Positions 8,135 to 17,022 of a stretch of 64,000 nt of DNA are shown here, in pieces (the first letter of the stretch is position 1; each line of letters starts with the position of its first letter). Source of the DNA: Sphingomonas sp. UNC305MFCol5.2 (GTDB lineage: Bacteria > Pseudomonadota > Alphaproteobacteria > Sphingomonadales > Sphingomonadaceae); the NCBI RefSeq assembly GCF_000712135.1, contig NZ_JOOE01000004.1, positions 560,501-624,500 of the forward strand. The letters run 5' to 3'. The notes under the pieces are model-generated. The model was not told the origin of the DNA and did no database searches. It saw only the letters and a list, made by a program, of their open reading frames with translations. The translations under genes and the position numbers were made by a program.

Positions 8135-9697
8135 TCAGAGGCACGCCTCGAGCATCGCCTGATCGAAGCCGTACTGCCGGGCCTTGTCTAGCGTATACGG
8201 GCGCAGGCCCATCGAGCGATATTCGCCGATGATCTTGCCGTCGGACGATTCGTCCAGATACTCGAATTTGAACAGCTCCTGGGTGACGATCACCGGACCT
8301 TCCATGCCGATCACTTCGGTGATGTTGGTGACCCTGCGCGAGCCGTCGCGCAGGCGCTTCACCTGAACGATCAGATCGACCGAATCGGCGATCTGGCGGC
8401 TGATGGCTTCCTTGGGCATCTTGATGTCGCCCATCATCACCATGTTCTCCATGCGTCCCAGGCATTCGCGCGGGGAGTTGGAGTGGAGCGTACACATCGA
8501 GCCATCATGGCCTGTGTTCATCGCCGAAAGCAGATCGAAACACTCGGAGCCGCGAATTTCGCCCAGGATGATGCGATCCGGGCGCATACGCAGCGAGTTC
8601 TTCACCAGATCACGGATCGTGATCTCGCCTTGGCCTTCGAGGTTGGGCGGACGCGTTTCGAGCGGCAGCCAATGGGGTTGCTGCAGGCGGAGTTCGGCGG
8701 CGTCCTCGATCGTCAGCACGCGCTCGCCCGGGTCGATCATCTTCGACAGGGCATTGAGCATCGTCGTCTTGCCGGAGCCGGTGCCGCCCGAGATGACGAT
8801 GTTGAAGCGGCTGGCGCCTGCGATCTTGAGCGCGGTGGCCATCTTGGTGCTCATCGAGCCGCCATTCGCCATCATGTCGAGCGTGATCGGCTTGGCCGAG
8901 AATTTACGAATCGAGATCGCAGTGCCGCGCAAGGAGAGCGGCGGCACGATCACGTTGACGCGGCTGCCGTCCTTGAGGCGCGCGTCGGCGAGCGGCGTGG
9001 TCTGGTCGACGCGGCGGCCGACCGAGTTGCAGATTCGCTGCGCGATCTGGAACAGATGCTCCTCGTCGCGGAACTGGATATTGGCGAGCTCGAGCTTGCC
9101 CTTGCGTTCGATGAAGGTCTGTTCGGGGCCGTTGACCATGATGTCCGAAACGGCCGGATCGGAGAGCAGTTCTTCCAAGGGCCCGAGGCCGAGCAGTTCG
9201 TCGACGAGGACCTTCTCGAGCGCGAACTGCTCGCGGCGATTGAGCGTAAGCTTCAGCTCGGCGAGCACTTCGCCGATGATCGGACGGAATTCCTCGGCAA
9301 GCTCGTCCTTGCTGAGCGTCGCGGCAGCCTCGGGATCGACGCGCTCGAGCAGGCGCGGGAGCACCTGTTCCTTGATGCGGTGGATCGAGGCTTCGAACCC
9401 TTCGACGCGCGAATTGCCGGCATCGCCCGATGCCGCCTGACGATCGGCGAGGCGCTGCATCGCATCGCCATTGGCGATGCTGCCGGCCGCGGGATCGCGC
9501 TCGGCCATCGGATCGGGCGCGCCGGCGCCGGGGAGGGGGACGCTGCTGATCGGCGGGAATTGCTCACCGCCGGCCGGCAGCGGATCGGACGGACGCGGCG
9601 CCGGTCCTGGGCCTTGCATCGGACGCGCGACACCGAAGGCGGGTCGTCCGCCGGCTGTCCCGCCACCCATTCCGTTGCGTCGTCCGAAAGCGCTCAT
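8135..9697 (-). CDS. cpaF: CpaF/TadA-family secretion ATPase
   Basis: 520 aa hexameric ATPase of the type II/IV secretion superfamily that powers Tad/Flp pilus assembly at the cytoplasmic face of the inner membrane. A low-complexity proline/glycine-rich N-terminus (1-90) precedes the family domain. The Walker A motif GGTGSGKTTM is at about 304-313, with the Asp box VLTIEDAAELRLQQPHW, Walker B IILGEIRGSECFDLL, and His-box region MNTGHDGSMCTLHSNSP. Length and motifs match CpaF. The usual cpaB-C-E and tadB-C partners are absent here, so it is either an orphan copy or separated from its cluster. Confidence 0.93.
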   Translation of the reverse strand: MSAFGRRNGMGGGTAGGRPAFGVARPMQGPGPAPRPSDPLPAGGEQFPPISSVPLPGAGAPDPMAERDPAAGSIANGDAMQRLADRQAASGDAGNSRVEGFEASIHRIKEQVLPRLLERVDPEAAATLSKDELAEEFRPIIGEVLAELKLTLNRREQFALEKVLVDELLGLGPLEELLSDPAVSDIMVNGPEQTFIERKGKLELANIQFRDEEHLFQIAQRICNSVGRRVDQTTPLADARLKDGSRVNVIVPPLSLRGTAISIRKFSAKPITLDMMANGGSMSTKMATALKIAGASRFNIVISGGTGSGKTTMLNALSKMIDPGERVLTIEDAAELRLQQPHWLPLETRPPNLEGQGEITIRDLVKNSLRMRPDRIILGEIRGSECFDLLSAMNTGHDGSMCTLHSNSPRECLGRMENMVMMGDIKMPKEAISRQIADSVDLIVQVKRLRDGSRRVTNITEVIGMEGPVIVTQELFKFEYLDESSDGKIIGEYRSMGLRPYTLDKARQYGFDQAMLEACL

Positions 9698-9838
9698 CGG
9701 TTAACCTGTAGTCCCCGCAATAGGGAAGGCTTAGCCACCAAGACTTTAGAATTGCCTAACCACGGCGTAACCCGCGCGGGCAATTGCACCCAGGCCTCGC
9801 TTGTGAGAGCTTGCGTCTCCCTCTTCGACGAGGTTGCC

Positions 9839-10270
9839 ATGTTGCTGATACTAGCCCCGCTACTGCTCGACGCGCAGACCCCCGATTTCGGCTGGCTGGT
9901 CGGCAATTGGTGCACCGAACCCAGAAACGGTGCGACGACGTGTGAGACCTGGAAGCCGATGGACAAGGGCCGGATGCAGGGCGCCGGCACCACGCGCGCG
10001 GGCACGTTCGTGAAGACCAACGAGGCGATGACGATCATCGTCGGCGAATCCGGGACGGTTTTCCACGCCGAGCCCGCCGGCCAGAAGGCCGCGGACTTCC
10101 CGATGCGCAAATTCGATCCGGCGGCGCGATCGGTCGTGTTCGAGGATGCCGCGCACGATTATCCCCAACGCGTGCGCTATTGGCGCGAGGGGGAGGCGCT
10201 GATGGCGGAGATTTCGCTGCTCGACGGCAGCAAGGCGATGCGGTGGGCGTTTCGCCGCACGCCGGAATAA
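9839..10270 (+). CDS. DUF6265 family protein
   Basis: 143 aa. The ATG at 9839 gives a short hydrophobic leader (MLLILAPLLLDAQTP), then the family core: FGWLVGNWCTEP, GRMQGAGTTRAGTF, AEPAGQKAADFPM and VVFEDAAHDYPQRVRYWREG. This matches DUF6265, a lipocalin/calycin-like small domain of unknown function often exported. The reading frame stays open far upstream antisense to cpaF, but that extension is a GC-rich shadow. It converges on atpC with only three bases between stop codons. Confidence 0.8.
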   Translation: MLLILAPLLLDAQTPDFGWLVGNWCTEPRNGATTCETWKPMDKGRMQGAGTTRAGTFVKTNEAMTIIVGESGTVFHAEPAGQKAADFPMRKFDPAARSVVFEDAAHDYPQRVRYWREGEALMAEISLLDGSKAMRWAFRRTPE

Positions 10271-10273
10271 TGC

Positions 10274-10525
10274 CTATTCGGCCTTTTCGGCGAGGACGGT
10301 CAGGCCGCGCTCGTTGACCTCGGCGAAGCCGCCTTCGATGCGGATCGTCTCGGGCGTGGTGGCGCCGGTCTTGTAGATTTCGAGATTGCCGTCGCGGATC
10401 GTCGACATCAAAGGCGCATGCCCTTCGAGCACGCCGAAATCGCCCTCGGTGCCGGGGACGACGACCATGTGCACCTCCTCGGAGCGGACGAGACGTTCGG
10501 GTGTGACGAGTTCGAAGTGCAGCAT
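10274..10525 (-). CDS. atpC: ATP synthase F1 subunit epsilon (short form)
   Basis: 83 aa central-stalk subunit. The N-terminal beta-sandwich is complete (FELVTPERLV, VVVPGTEGDFGVLEGHAPLM, IEGGFAEVNERGLTVLAEKAE), but the protein stops there and lacks the C-terminal helical hairpin of about 45 residues that inhibits ATP hydrolysis in many bacteria. Stop and reading frame look clean, so this is a natural short form rather than a broken gene. Last gene of the F1 operon, separated from atpD by a palindromic repeat pair. Confidence 0.95.
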   Translation of the reverse strand: MLHFELVTPERLVRSEEVHMVVVPGTEGDFGVLEGHAPLMSTIRDGNLEIYKTGATTPETIRIEGGFAEVNERGLTVLAEKAE

Positions 10526-10540
10526 TTTCTTACCTTCACT

Positions 10541-10640
10541 CCCTCTCCCCTTCAGGGGAGAGGGCAGGGGAGAGGGGGAGAGCGACGCGCCTGCGTACAG
10601 GCCCCTCTCCCCGGCCCTCTCCCCGCAAGCGGAGAGAGGG
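10541..10640. repeat. Paired palindromes between atpD and atpC
   Basis: Left unit CCCTCTCCCC-TTCA-GGGGAGAGGG and right unit CCCTCTCCCCGCAAGCGGAGAGAGGG, about 40 bases apart. Each folds on itself and the two can also pair with each other. They lie inside the atp transcript between atpD and atpC, where a stable hairpin could protect or attenuate the message. No T-tract follows, so this is not an obvious terminator. Confidence 0.8.
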
Positions 10641-10651
10641 AGAGTTCCAAG

Positions 10652-12124
10652 TTACGCCTCGCCGGCGAGCTTCTTGGCCTTCTCGACCGCCTGGTCGATG
10701 CCGCCGACCATGTAGAAGGCGGCTTCCGGCAGGTGGTCGTACTCGCCGTTCACCACCGCCTTGAACGACTTGATGGTGTCCTCGATCTGCACGAACGCAC
10801 CGGGGATGCCGGTGAACACTTCGGCGACGTGGAAGGGCTGCGAGAGGAAGCGCTGGATCTTGCGGGCGCGCGAGACGGTCAGCTTATCCTCTTCCGAAAG
10901 CTCGTCCATGCCGAGGATCGCGATGATGTCCTGCAGCGACTTGTACTTCTGCAGTGTCGCCTGAACGGCGCGGGCGGTCTCGTAATGCTCCTGGCCGACG
11001 ACGCGCGGCTCGAGCACGCGGCTGGTCGAGTCGAGCGGATCCACCGCCGGGTAGATGCCGAGCTCCGAGATCGCGCGGTTGAGCACGGTCGTCGCGTCCA
11101 AGTGGGCGAACGAGGTAGCCGGCGCCGGATCGGTAAGATCGTCGGCGGGGACGTACACGGCCTGCACCGACGTGATCGAGCCCTTGTTGGTCGACGTGAT
11201 GCGCTCCTGCAGCGCGCCCATGTCGGTCGACAGGGTCGGCTGATAGCCCACCGCCGATGGGATGCGGCCGAGCAGCGCCGACACTTCGGCGCCCGCCTGG
11301 GTGAAGCGGAAGATGTTGTCGACGAAGAACAGAACGTCCTGGCCTTCGACGTCGCGGAAATATTCTGCGATCGTCAGGCCCGAGAGCGCGACGCGGGCGC
11401 GGGCGCCCGGCGGCTCGTTCATCTGGCCGTAGACCAGGGCGACCTTCGAGCCTTCCGACTGCGCGTTGCCGTCGGCGTCCTTGGCGATGACACCTGCGTC
11501 GAGGAACTCGTGATAGAGATCGTTGCCCTCACGGGTACGCTCACCGACGCCCGCGAACACCGAGGTGCCGCCATGGCCCTTGGCGATGTTGTTGATCAAT
11601 TCCTGGATGAGCACGGTCTTGCCCACGCCGGCGCCGCCGAACAGGCCGATCTTGCCGCCCTTCGCATAAGGCGCGAGCAAGTCGATCACCTTGATGCCGG
11701 TGACGAGGATGCTGCTCTCGGTCGACTGGTCGACGAAGAGCGGGGCCTCGGCGTGGATCGGTGAAGTCAGATCAGTATCGACCGGGCCGCGCTCGTCGAT
11801 CGGCTCGCCGATGACGTTGAGGATGCGGCCGAGCGTCTTCGGACCGACGGGGACGCGGATCTGCGAGCCGGTGTCGGTGACCGACTGGCCGCGGGTCAGG
11901 CCCTCGGTCGCGTCCATCGCGATCGTGCGGACGGTGTTCTCGCCGAGGTGCTGGGCGACCTCGAGGACGAGGCGATTGCCATTGTTGTCGGTCTCGAGCG
12001 CCGAGAGAATGGCGGGCAGCACGCCGCCATCGAACGACACGTCGACGACGGCGCCGATGACCTGCGAGATGCGGCCTACGTTATTGGTGCCCGTGGCGGG
12101 GCGGTCGAGTGCGGCGGTTGCCAT
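10652..12124 (-). CDS. atpD: ATP synthase F1 subunit beta
   Basis: 490 aa catalytic subunit. The P-loop GGAGVGKTVLIQELI, the catalytic region AGVGERTREGNDLYHE, Walker B DVLFFVDNIFRF and the conserved ALLGRIPSAVGYQPTL are all present. The ATG at 12124 is chosen over GTG 12130 because AAGGA then sits seven bases upstream. That Shine-Dalgarno lies inside the last codons of the preceding lipoprotein gene, whose stop is two bases from this start, so translation is probably coupled. Confidence 0.98.
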   Translation of the reverse strand: MATAALDRPATGTNNVGRISQVIGAVVDVSFDGGVLPAILSALETDNNGNRLVLEVAQHLGENTVRTIAMDATEGLTRGQSVTDTGSQIRVPVGPKTLGRILNVIGEPIDERGPVDTDLTSPIHAEAPLFVDQSTESSILVTGIKVIDLLAPYAKGGKIGLFGGAGVGKTVLIQELINNIAKGHGGTSVFAGVGERTREGNDLYHEFLDAGVIAKDADGNAQSEGSKVALVYGQMNEPPGARARVALSGLTIAEYFRDVEGQDVLFFVDNIFRFTQAGAEVSALLGRIPSAVGYQPTLSTDMGALQERITSTNKGSITSVQAVYVPADDLTDPAPATSFAHLDATTVLNRAISELGIYPAVDPLDSTSRVLEPRVVGQEHYETARAVQATLQKYKSLQDIIAILGMDELSEEDKLTVSRARKIQRFLSQPFHVAEVFTGIPGAFVQIEDTIKSFKAVVNGEYDHLPEAAFYMVGGIDQAVEKAKKLAGEA

Positions 12125-12126
12125 CT

Positions 12127-12783
12127 TCACTTCCTTGCGGTTGGATTCTGTTGCGGTGTGGCCAGGGCCTGACGGACGATGCGCACGGTGACTCGGCGGC
12201 TTTTTGGTCCGGCACCGGGAAGCGGCTGGGCCTCGACGCTGAGCGTCGCCACGCGGTGCAGCGTCGCCGAGGCGGATTGCCGATTGTTGAGTGCGGCCCG
12301 GATCTCGTCGCCGGGACCGACCCCGAAACGCGAGAGGAAGCCGCGCACGATGCGATCCGGCGTGCGGCCGATCTCGGCCTCTGTCTTCGACCTGGGCTCG
12401 CGCTTCACGTCGATATCGAAGGTGAAGACGATCGTATCGACACGCTCGGCGGCGCCGCCGCTGGCGGTGAAGCCGGTCTTGATCACGACCGGCGCCGTGG
12501 CGTCGGGCAGCGTCTGCTCTACGCCCGCAGCACGGAAGGCCGCGTTGCCGGTCGGCTTGTAACCGTCGATCTTGTAGCCGAATTCATTGGCGGCGGCGAC
12601 GATCGCGGCAGGATCGGTGAACATCCCCGTCCAGCGATCCGACATCGCCTTTTCGGGATCGGGTGCGACGCCGGCGGCCTGGGCCTGTGCTTCATTGAAC
12701 GCCCCCTCGGGCGCGGATGCGCCGCCGCAGCCCGCGAGCGCGAGGCTCACGGATGCCAGCAAGAGGGATACGTCCAGGCGCAT
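12127..12783 (-). CDS. Predicted lipoprotein embedded in the ATP synthase operon
   Basis: 218 aa with a lipoprotein signal: hydrophobic stretch LLLASVSLALA then lipobox LALAGC, so the mature protein should start at a lipidated cysteine (C19). The rest is soluble alpha/beta sequence with no motif I recognise. It lies between atpG and atpD: its ATG overlaps the atpG stop by one base (TGATG) and its own stop is two bases before atpD. It must therefore be co-transcribed and probably coupled with F1 genes, yet its product would be exported. It is not a known ATP synthase subunit. A fortuitous operon passenger is the conservative reading. Confidence 0.85.
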   Translation of the reverse strand: MRLDVSLLLASVSLALAGCGGASAPEGAFNEAQAQAAGVAPDPEKAMSDRWTGMFTDPAAIVAAANEFGYKIDGYKPTGNAAFRAAGVEQTLPDATAPVVIKTGFTASGGAAERVDTIVFTFDIDVKREPRSKTEAEIGRTPDRIVRGFLSRFGVGPGDEIRAALNNRQSASATLHRVATLSVEAQPLPGAGPKSRRVTVRIVRQALATPQQNPTARK

Positions 12784-13673
12784 CAGAGTGCCTCGGCTCC
12801 CGAGATGATCTCGACCAGCTCGGTCGTGATCGCGGCCTGGCGGGCACGGTTATACTGGATCGACAGCCGCTTTATGAGATCGCCGGCGTTGCGCGTGGCG
12901 TTGTCCATCGCGGTCATCTTGCTGCCCTGCTCCGATGCGGCGTTCTCGCGCATTGCGCGATAGAGCTGGATCGCGACGTTGCGCGGCAGCAGGTCGGCGA
13001 GGATCGCTTCCTCGTCGGGCTCGTAGATCACCGCGGCCTGGGCGGCGGTGCTGGGCACCGTGCCCTCGGGCACCGAGCTCGGCGCGACCGGGATGATCTG
13101 CTGCTCGGTCGGTTCCTGCGTCAGCACCGACTTGAAGTGCGAATAGAACAGGTGTGCGACGTCGAACTCGCCTGCCTCGAAGCGCGCGATCAGATCGTCG
13201 GCATAAGCGCGGGCATCGGCGAAGCCGAGCTTGCCGAGATCGCCCGGCTCGATCGAGTGGACGAAGCTTTTGGGGAACAGCCGGTTCAGCACTGCGCGAC
13301 CCTTGCGGCCGACCGTGTAGAACTTCACCGTCTTGCCCTCGGCGATCAGCTCGTGCGCGCGGCGGCGGGCGAGGCGGGCGATGTTGGTGTTGAACGCGCC
13401 GGCAAGACCCTTGTCCGAGGTTGCGACCACGAACAGATGGACCTGGTCCTTGCCGGTGCCGGCGAGCAGCTTGTGCGACGATTCGCTCACCGTCACCTTG
13501 GAGGCGAGGCTGGCGACCACGCTCTCGAGGCGCTGGGCGTAGGGACGGCCAGCTTCCGCCGCCTCCTGCGCACGGCGCAGCTTGGCGGCGGCGACCATCT
13601 TCATCGCCTTGGTGATCTTCTGCGTCGACTTCACCGAGCCGATGCGGATCTTGAGTGCCTTGAGAGAGGCCAA
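12783..13673 (-). CDS. atpG: ATP synthase F1 subunit gamma
   Basis: 296 aa rotor shaft. The N-terminal coiled coil begins MASLKALKIRIGSVKSTQKI and contains TKAMKMVAAAKLRRAQ. The conserved DKGLAGAFNTNI is in the middle, and the C-terminal helix ends SKMTAMDNATRNAGDLI ... NRARQAAITTELVEIISGAEAL as in the family. Its stop overlaps the start of the lipoprotein gene by one base. A structured repeat of about 75 bases separates it from upstream atpA. Confidence 0.97.
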   Translation of the reverse strand: MASLKALKIRIGSVKSTQKITKAMKMVAAAKLRRAQEAAEAGRPYAQRLESVVASLASKVTVSESSHKLLAGTGKDQVHLFVVATSDKGLAGAFNTNIARLARRRAHELIAEGKTVKFYTVGRKGRAVLNRLFPKSFVHSIEPGDLGKLGFADARAYADDLIARFEAGEFDVAHLFYSHFKSVLTQEPTEQQIIPVAPSSVPEGTVPSTAAQAAVIYEPDEEAILADLLPRNVAIQLYRAMRENAASEQGSKMTAMDNATRNAGDLIKRLSIQYNRARQAAITTELVEIISGAEAL

Positions 13674-13691
13674 CGCTTTCTTCCTTCTCGT

Positions 13692-13765
13692 GCCCCTGCG
13701 AAAGCAGGGGCCCAGGGTAATCGAGCGAGTCGTTTGCGACTCTGGGCTCCTGCTTTCGCAGGAGC
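13692..13765. repeat. Triple-hairpin repeat between atpA and atpG
   Basis: Outer palindromes GCCCCTGCGAAAGCAGGGGC (13692-13711) and GCTCCTGCTTTCGCAGGAGC (13746-13765) flank a central CCCAG...CTGGG stem containing AGTCG-TTTG-CGACT. It sits within the atp operon. No T-tract follows, so it is more likely an mRNA-stability element or a mobile palindrome than a terminator. Confidence 0.8.
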
Positions 13766-13774
13766 ACTAGAGGA

Positions 13775-15304
<1,530 letters not shown>

Positions 15305-15315
15305 GGTGTTAGCCT

Positions 15316-15870
15316 TCAGCCTTTCATCGCGTGCGCGAGGGAGTTCAAACGGGTCTTGATCGACGAATCGATCATCTGGCTGCCGATCTTCACGACCAGC
15401 CCGCCGAGGAGCGAGGGATCGACCGAGAGGTCGACATTGACGTCGCGGCCGAGCCGGGTGCGCAGCTGTGCCTTGAGCGCGTCGACCTGCGCGGCGTCGA
15501 GCGGGTGCGCCGACGTCACTTCGGCAGTGGTCTCGCCGCGATGCGCCGCGGCCAGCTGGCGAAACGCGCGGATGATCGCGGGCAGCTGGCCGAGGCGACG
15601 GTTCTGCGCGAGCACGCCGAGGAAATTGGTGGTCGTCTGATCCAGCTTGAGCGAAGCCGCGGTTGCCGCGACGGCCTTGGCGGCGGGGCCGCGGGCGATC
15701 AGCGGGCTGGTGGTCAGCGCCTTGAAATCAGCCGATTCGCCGAGGGCCTGCTGCACCGTGGCGAGGCTGGCCTCGACCTTGGGCAAGGCCTTCGAATCAC
15801 GCGCAAGCTCGAACAGGGCGGTTGCATAGCGTCCGCTTAGACTGGCCTGAATACCGCCGGAATTCTCCAC
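15316..15870 (-). CDS. atpH: ATP synthase F1 subunit delta
   Basis: 184 aa peripheral-stalk subunit (OSCP). It has SLSGRYATALFELARDS near the N-terminus and the C-terminal LRTRLGRDVNVDLSVDPSLLGGLVVKIGSQMIDSSIK region. The start is GTG 15870 with AGAGGAA nine bases upstream. First gene of this F1 operon, so the operon promoter should lie in 15871-16054, shared with the divergent TPR gene. As is usual in alphaproteobacteria, the Fo genes are elsewhere. Confidence 0.95.
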   Translation of the reverse strand: MENSGGIQASLSGRYATALFELARDSKALPKVEASLATVQQALGESADFKALTTSPLIARGPAAKAVAATAASLKLDQTTTNFLGVLAQNRRLGQLPAIIRAFRQLAAAHRGETTAEVTSAHPLDAAQVDALKAQLRTRLGRDVNVDLSVDPSLLGGLVVKIGSQMIDSSIKTRLNSLAHAMKG

Positions 15871-16054
15871 GCGTGTCGGTTCCTCTTGGAGGGTTCGGAA
15901 TTGGCCCCATGCAAAAAAGGGGCACGCCAGAGGGCGCCCCGATGGGTCGCGGCGCGGTTAGCATCGGTGTCACGGGGATGCAACCCGAGTCCTCTGGACA
16001 AGCGCGCGCAGAGATGTTGCTTTGCGTCCGGGGGCCGGAAACAGGGGGCAGATA

Positions 16055-16963
16055 ATGAAGCGCAAGGCGTTGCTCGTCGCAGGCGTGCTGGCATGGGCCG
16101 GCGCGGCGCAAGGCGAAGTGCTGGAGATCACCGGCGAATTTCCCGCGAACAACCGCGAGGCGAGCTTCCTCGAATCGATCTCAGTCGATCGCTTCGGCGG
16201 GAGCGACGGCACGGCGCTGCAGATCGCGATCGAGCGCGCGCTGGGCGGAAGCCAATTCGAGCTGCTCGGCGGGCGTACCGGGCGCGATACAGCCGAGGGA
16301 TCGATCTCGGGAAGCATCTCCTCGGGCGTCGACGAAAGCAGTTTCCGCAAGAAGGAGAAGCAGTGCGTCTCCAAGGACGACAAGGGCAAATGCCTCAAGG
16401 AAGAGCAGGTCGAGATCGGGTGCAAGCGCCGGATCATCGACATCAAGGCCGACATCCGCATCGTCCGCAACACCGACGGCCGCATCCTCTATTCGCAGCC
16501 CAAGCCCTTCCGCGAGGAAGTGGAATGGTGCCGCGGCAATAGTCCGGAGCGTACCACCGAGGATGTGATCGAGGGCGCGATCCGCGATATCGCCGGATCG
16601 CTGCGCGGCGATCTCGTGCCGCATGTCGACACCTACAAGATCCGCGTGCGCGAGAATACCAAGGGGCTTTCGAAGGACGTCGCCAATCGCTTCAAGGAGC
16701 TGGTCAAACTGACCAAGCGCGATCCGCAAGGCGCGTGCAGGGGCTGGGAGGTGATGCAGACCGAGGCGGCGGGATATCCCTCGCTGCTGTTCAATCTGGG
16801 GCTCTGCGCCGAGCAGCGCGGGGACTATGAGAAGGCGCTCGGCCTGTATCAGGACGCGGCGCTCGCCGGCGCGAACGAGGGCCGCGAGGGGTTCACGCGG
16901 GCGACGCGGCTGGTCGAGGGTCGCGCCGACGCGCAGGAGCGCGCGAAGCGGAAACGGGGTTGA
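16055..16963 (+). CDS. Exported TPR-containing protein, unknown
   Basis: 302 aa from ATG 16055 with a signal peptide (MKRKALLVAGVLAWAGAAQG). The middle has cysteine-rich stretches (KKEKQCVSKDDKGKCLKEEQ, IGCKRRI, VEWCRG), and the C-terminus about 230-290 contains a tetratricopeptide-like unit (LLFNLGLCAEQRGDYEKALG, LYQDAALAGANEG). The four or more cysteines suggest disulfides in the periplasm. It diverges from the atp operon. I do not recognise a named family. Confidence 0.7.
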   Translation: MKRKALLVAGVLAWAGAAQGEVLEITGEFPANNREASFLESISVDRFGGSDGTALQIAIERALGGSQFELLGGRTGRDTAEGSISGSISSGVDESSFRKKEKQCVSKDDKGKCLKEEQVEIGCKRRIIDIKADIRIVRNTDGRILYSQPKPFREEVEWCRGNSPERTTEDVIEGAIRDIAGSLRGDLVPHVDTYKIRVRENTKGLSKDVANRFKELVKLTKRDPQGACRGWEVMQTEAAGYPSLLFNLGLCAEQRGDYEKALGLYQDAALAGANEGREGFTRATRLVEGRADAQERAKRKRG

Positions 16964-16974
16964 TCAAGATATAG

Positions 16975-17000
16975 CCCTCTCCCGCTTTCGCGGGAGAGGG
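16975..17000. repeat. Palindrome CCCTCTCCCG / CGGGAGAGGG
   Basis: A perfect 11-base-pair stem with loop TTTC between the convergent TPR gene and rhlE. No T-tract on either side, yet its position between two 3' ends suggests it may limit read-through. Same arm type as the units around atpC. Confidence 0.7.
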
Positions 17001-17022
17001 CAATGCGGGAGGAAGGAGTCAG

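Noticed and set aside
8483..9838. Long plus-strand extension of the DUF6265 frame
   Set aside because: It is antisense to cpaF and unlike any protein; the true gene starts at 9839 with a leader.
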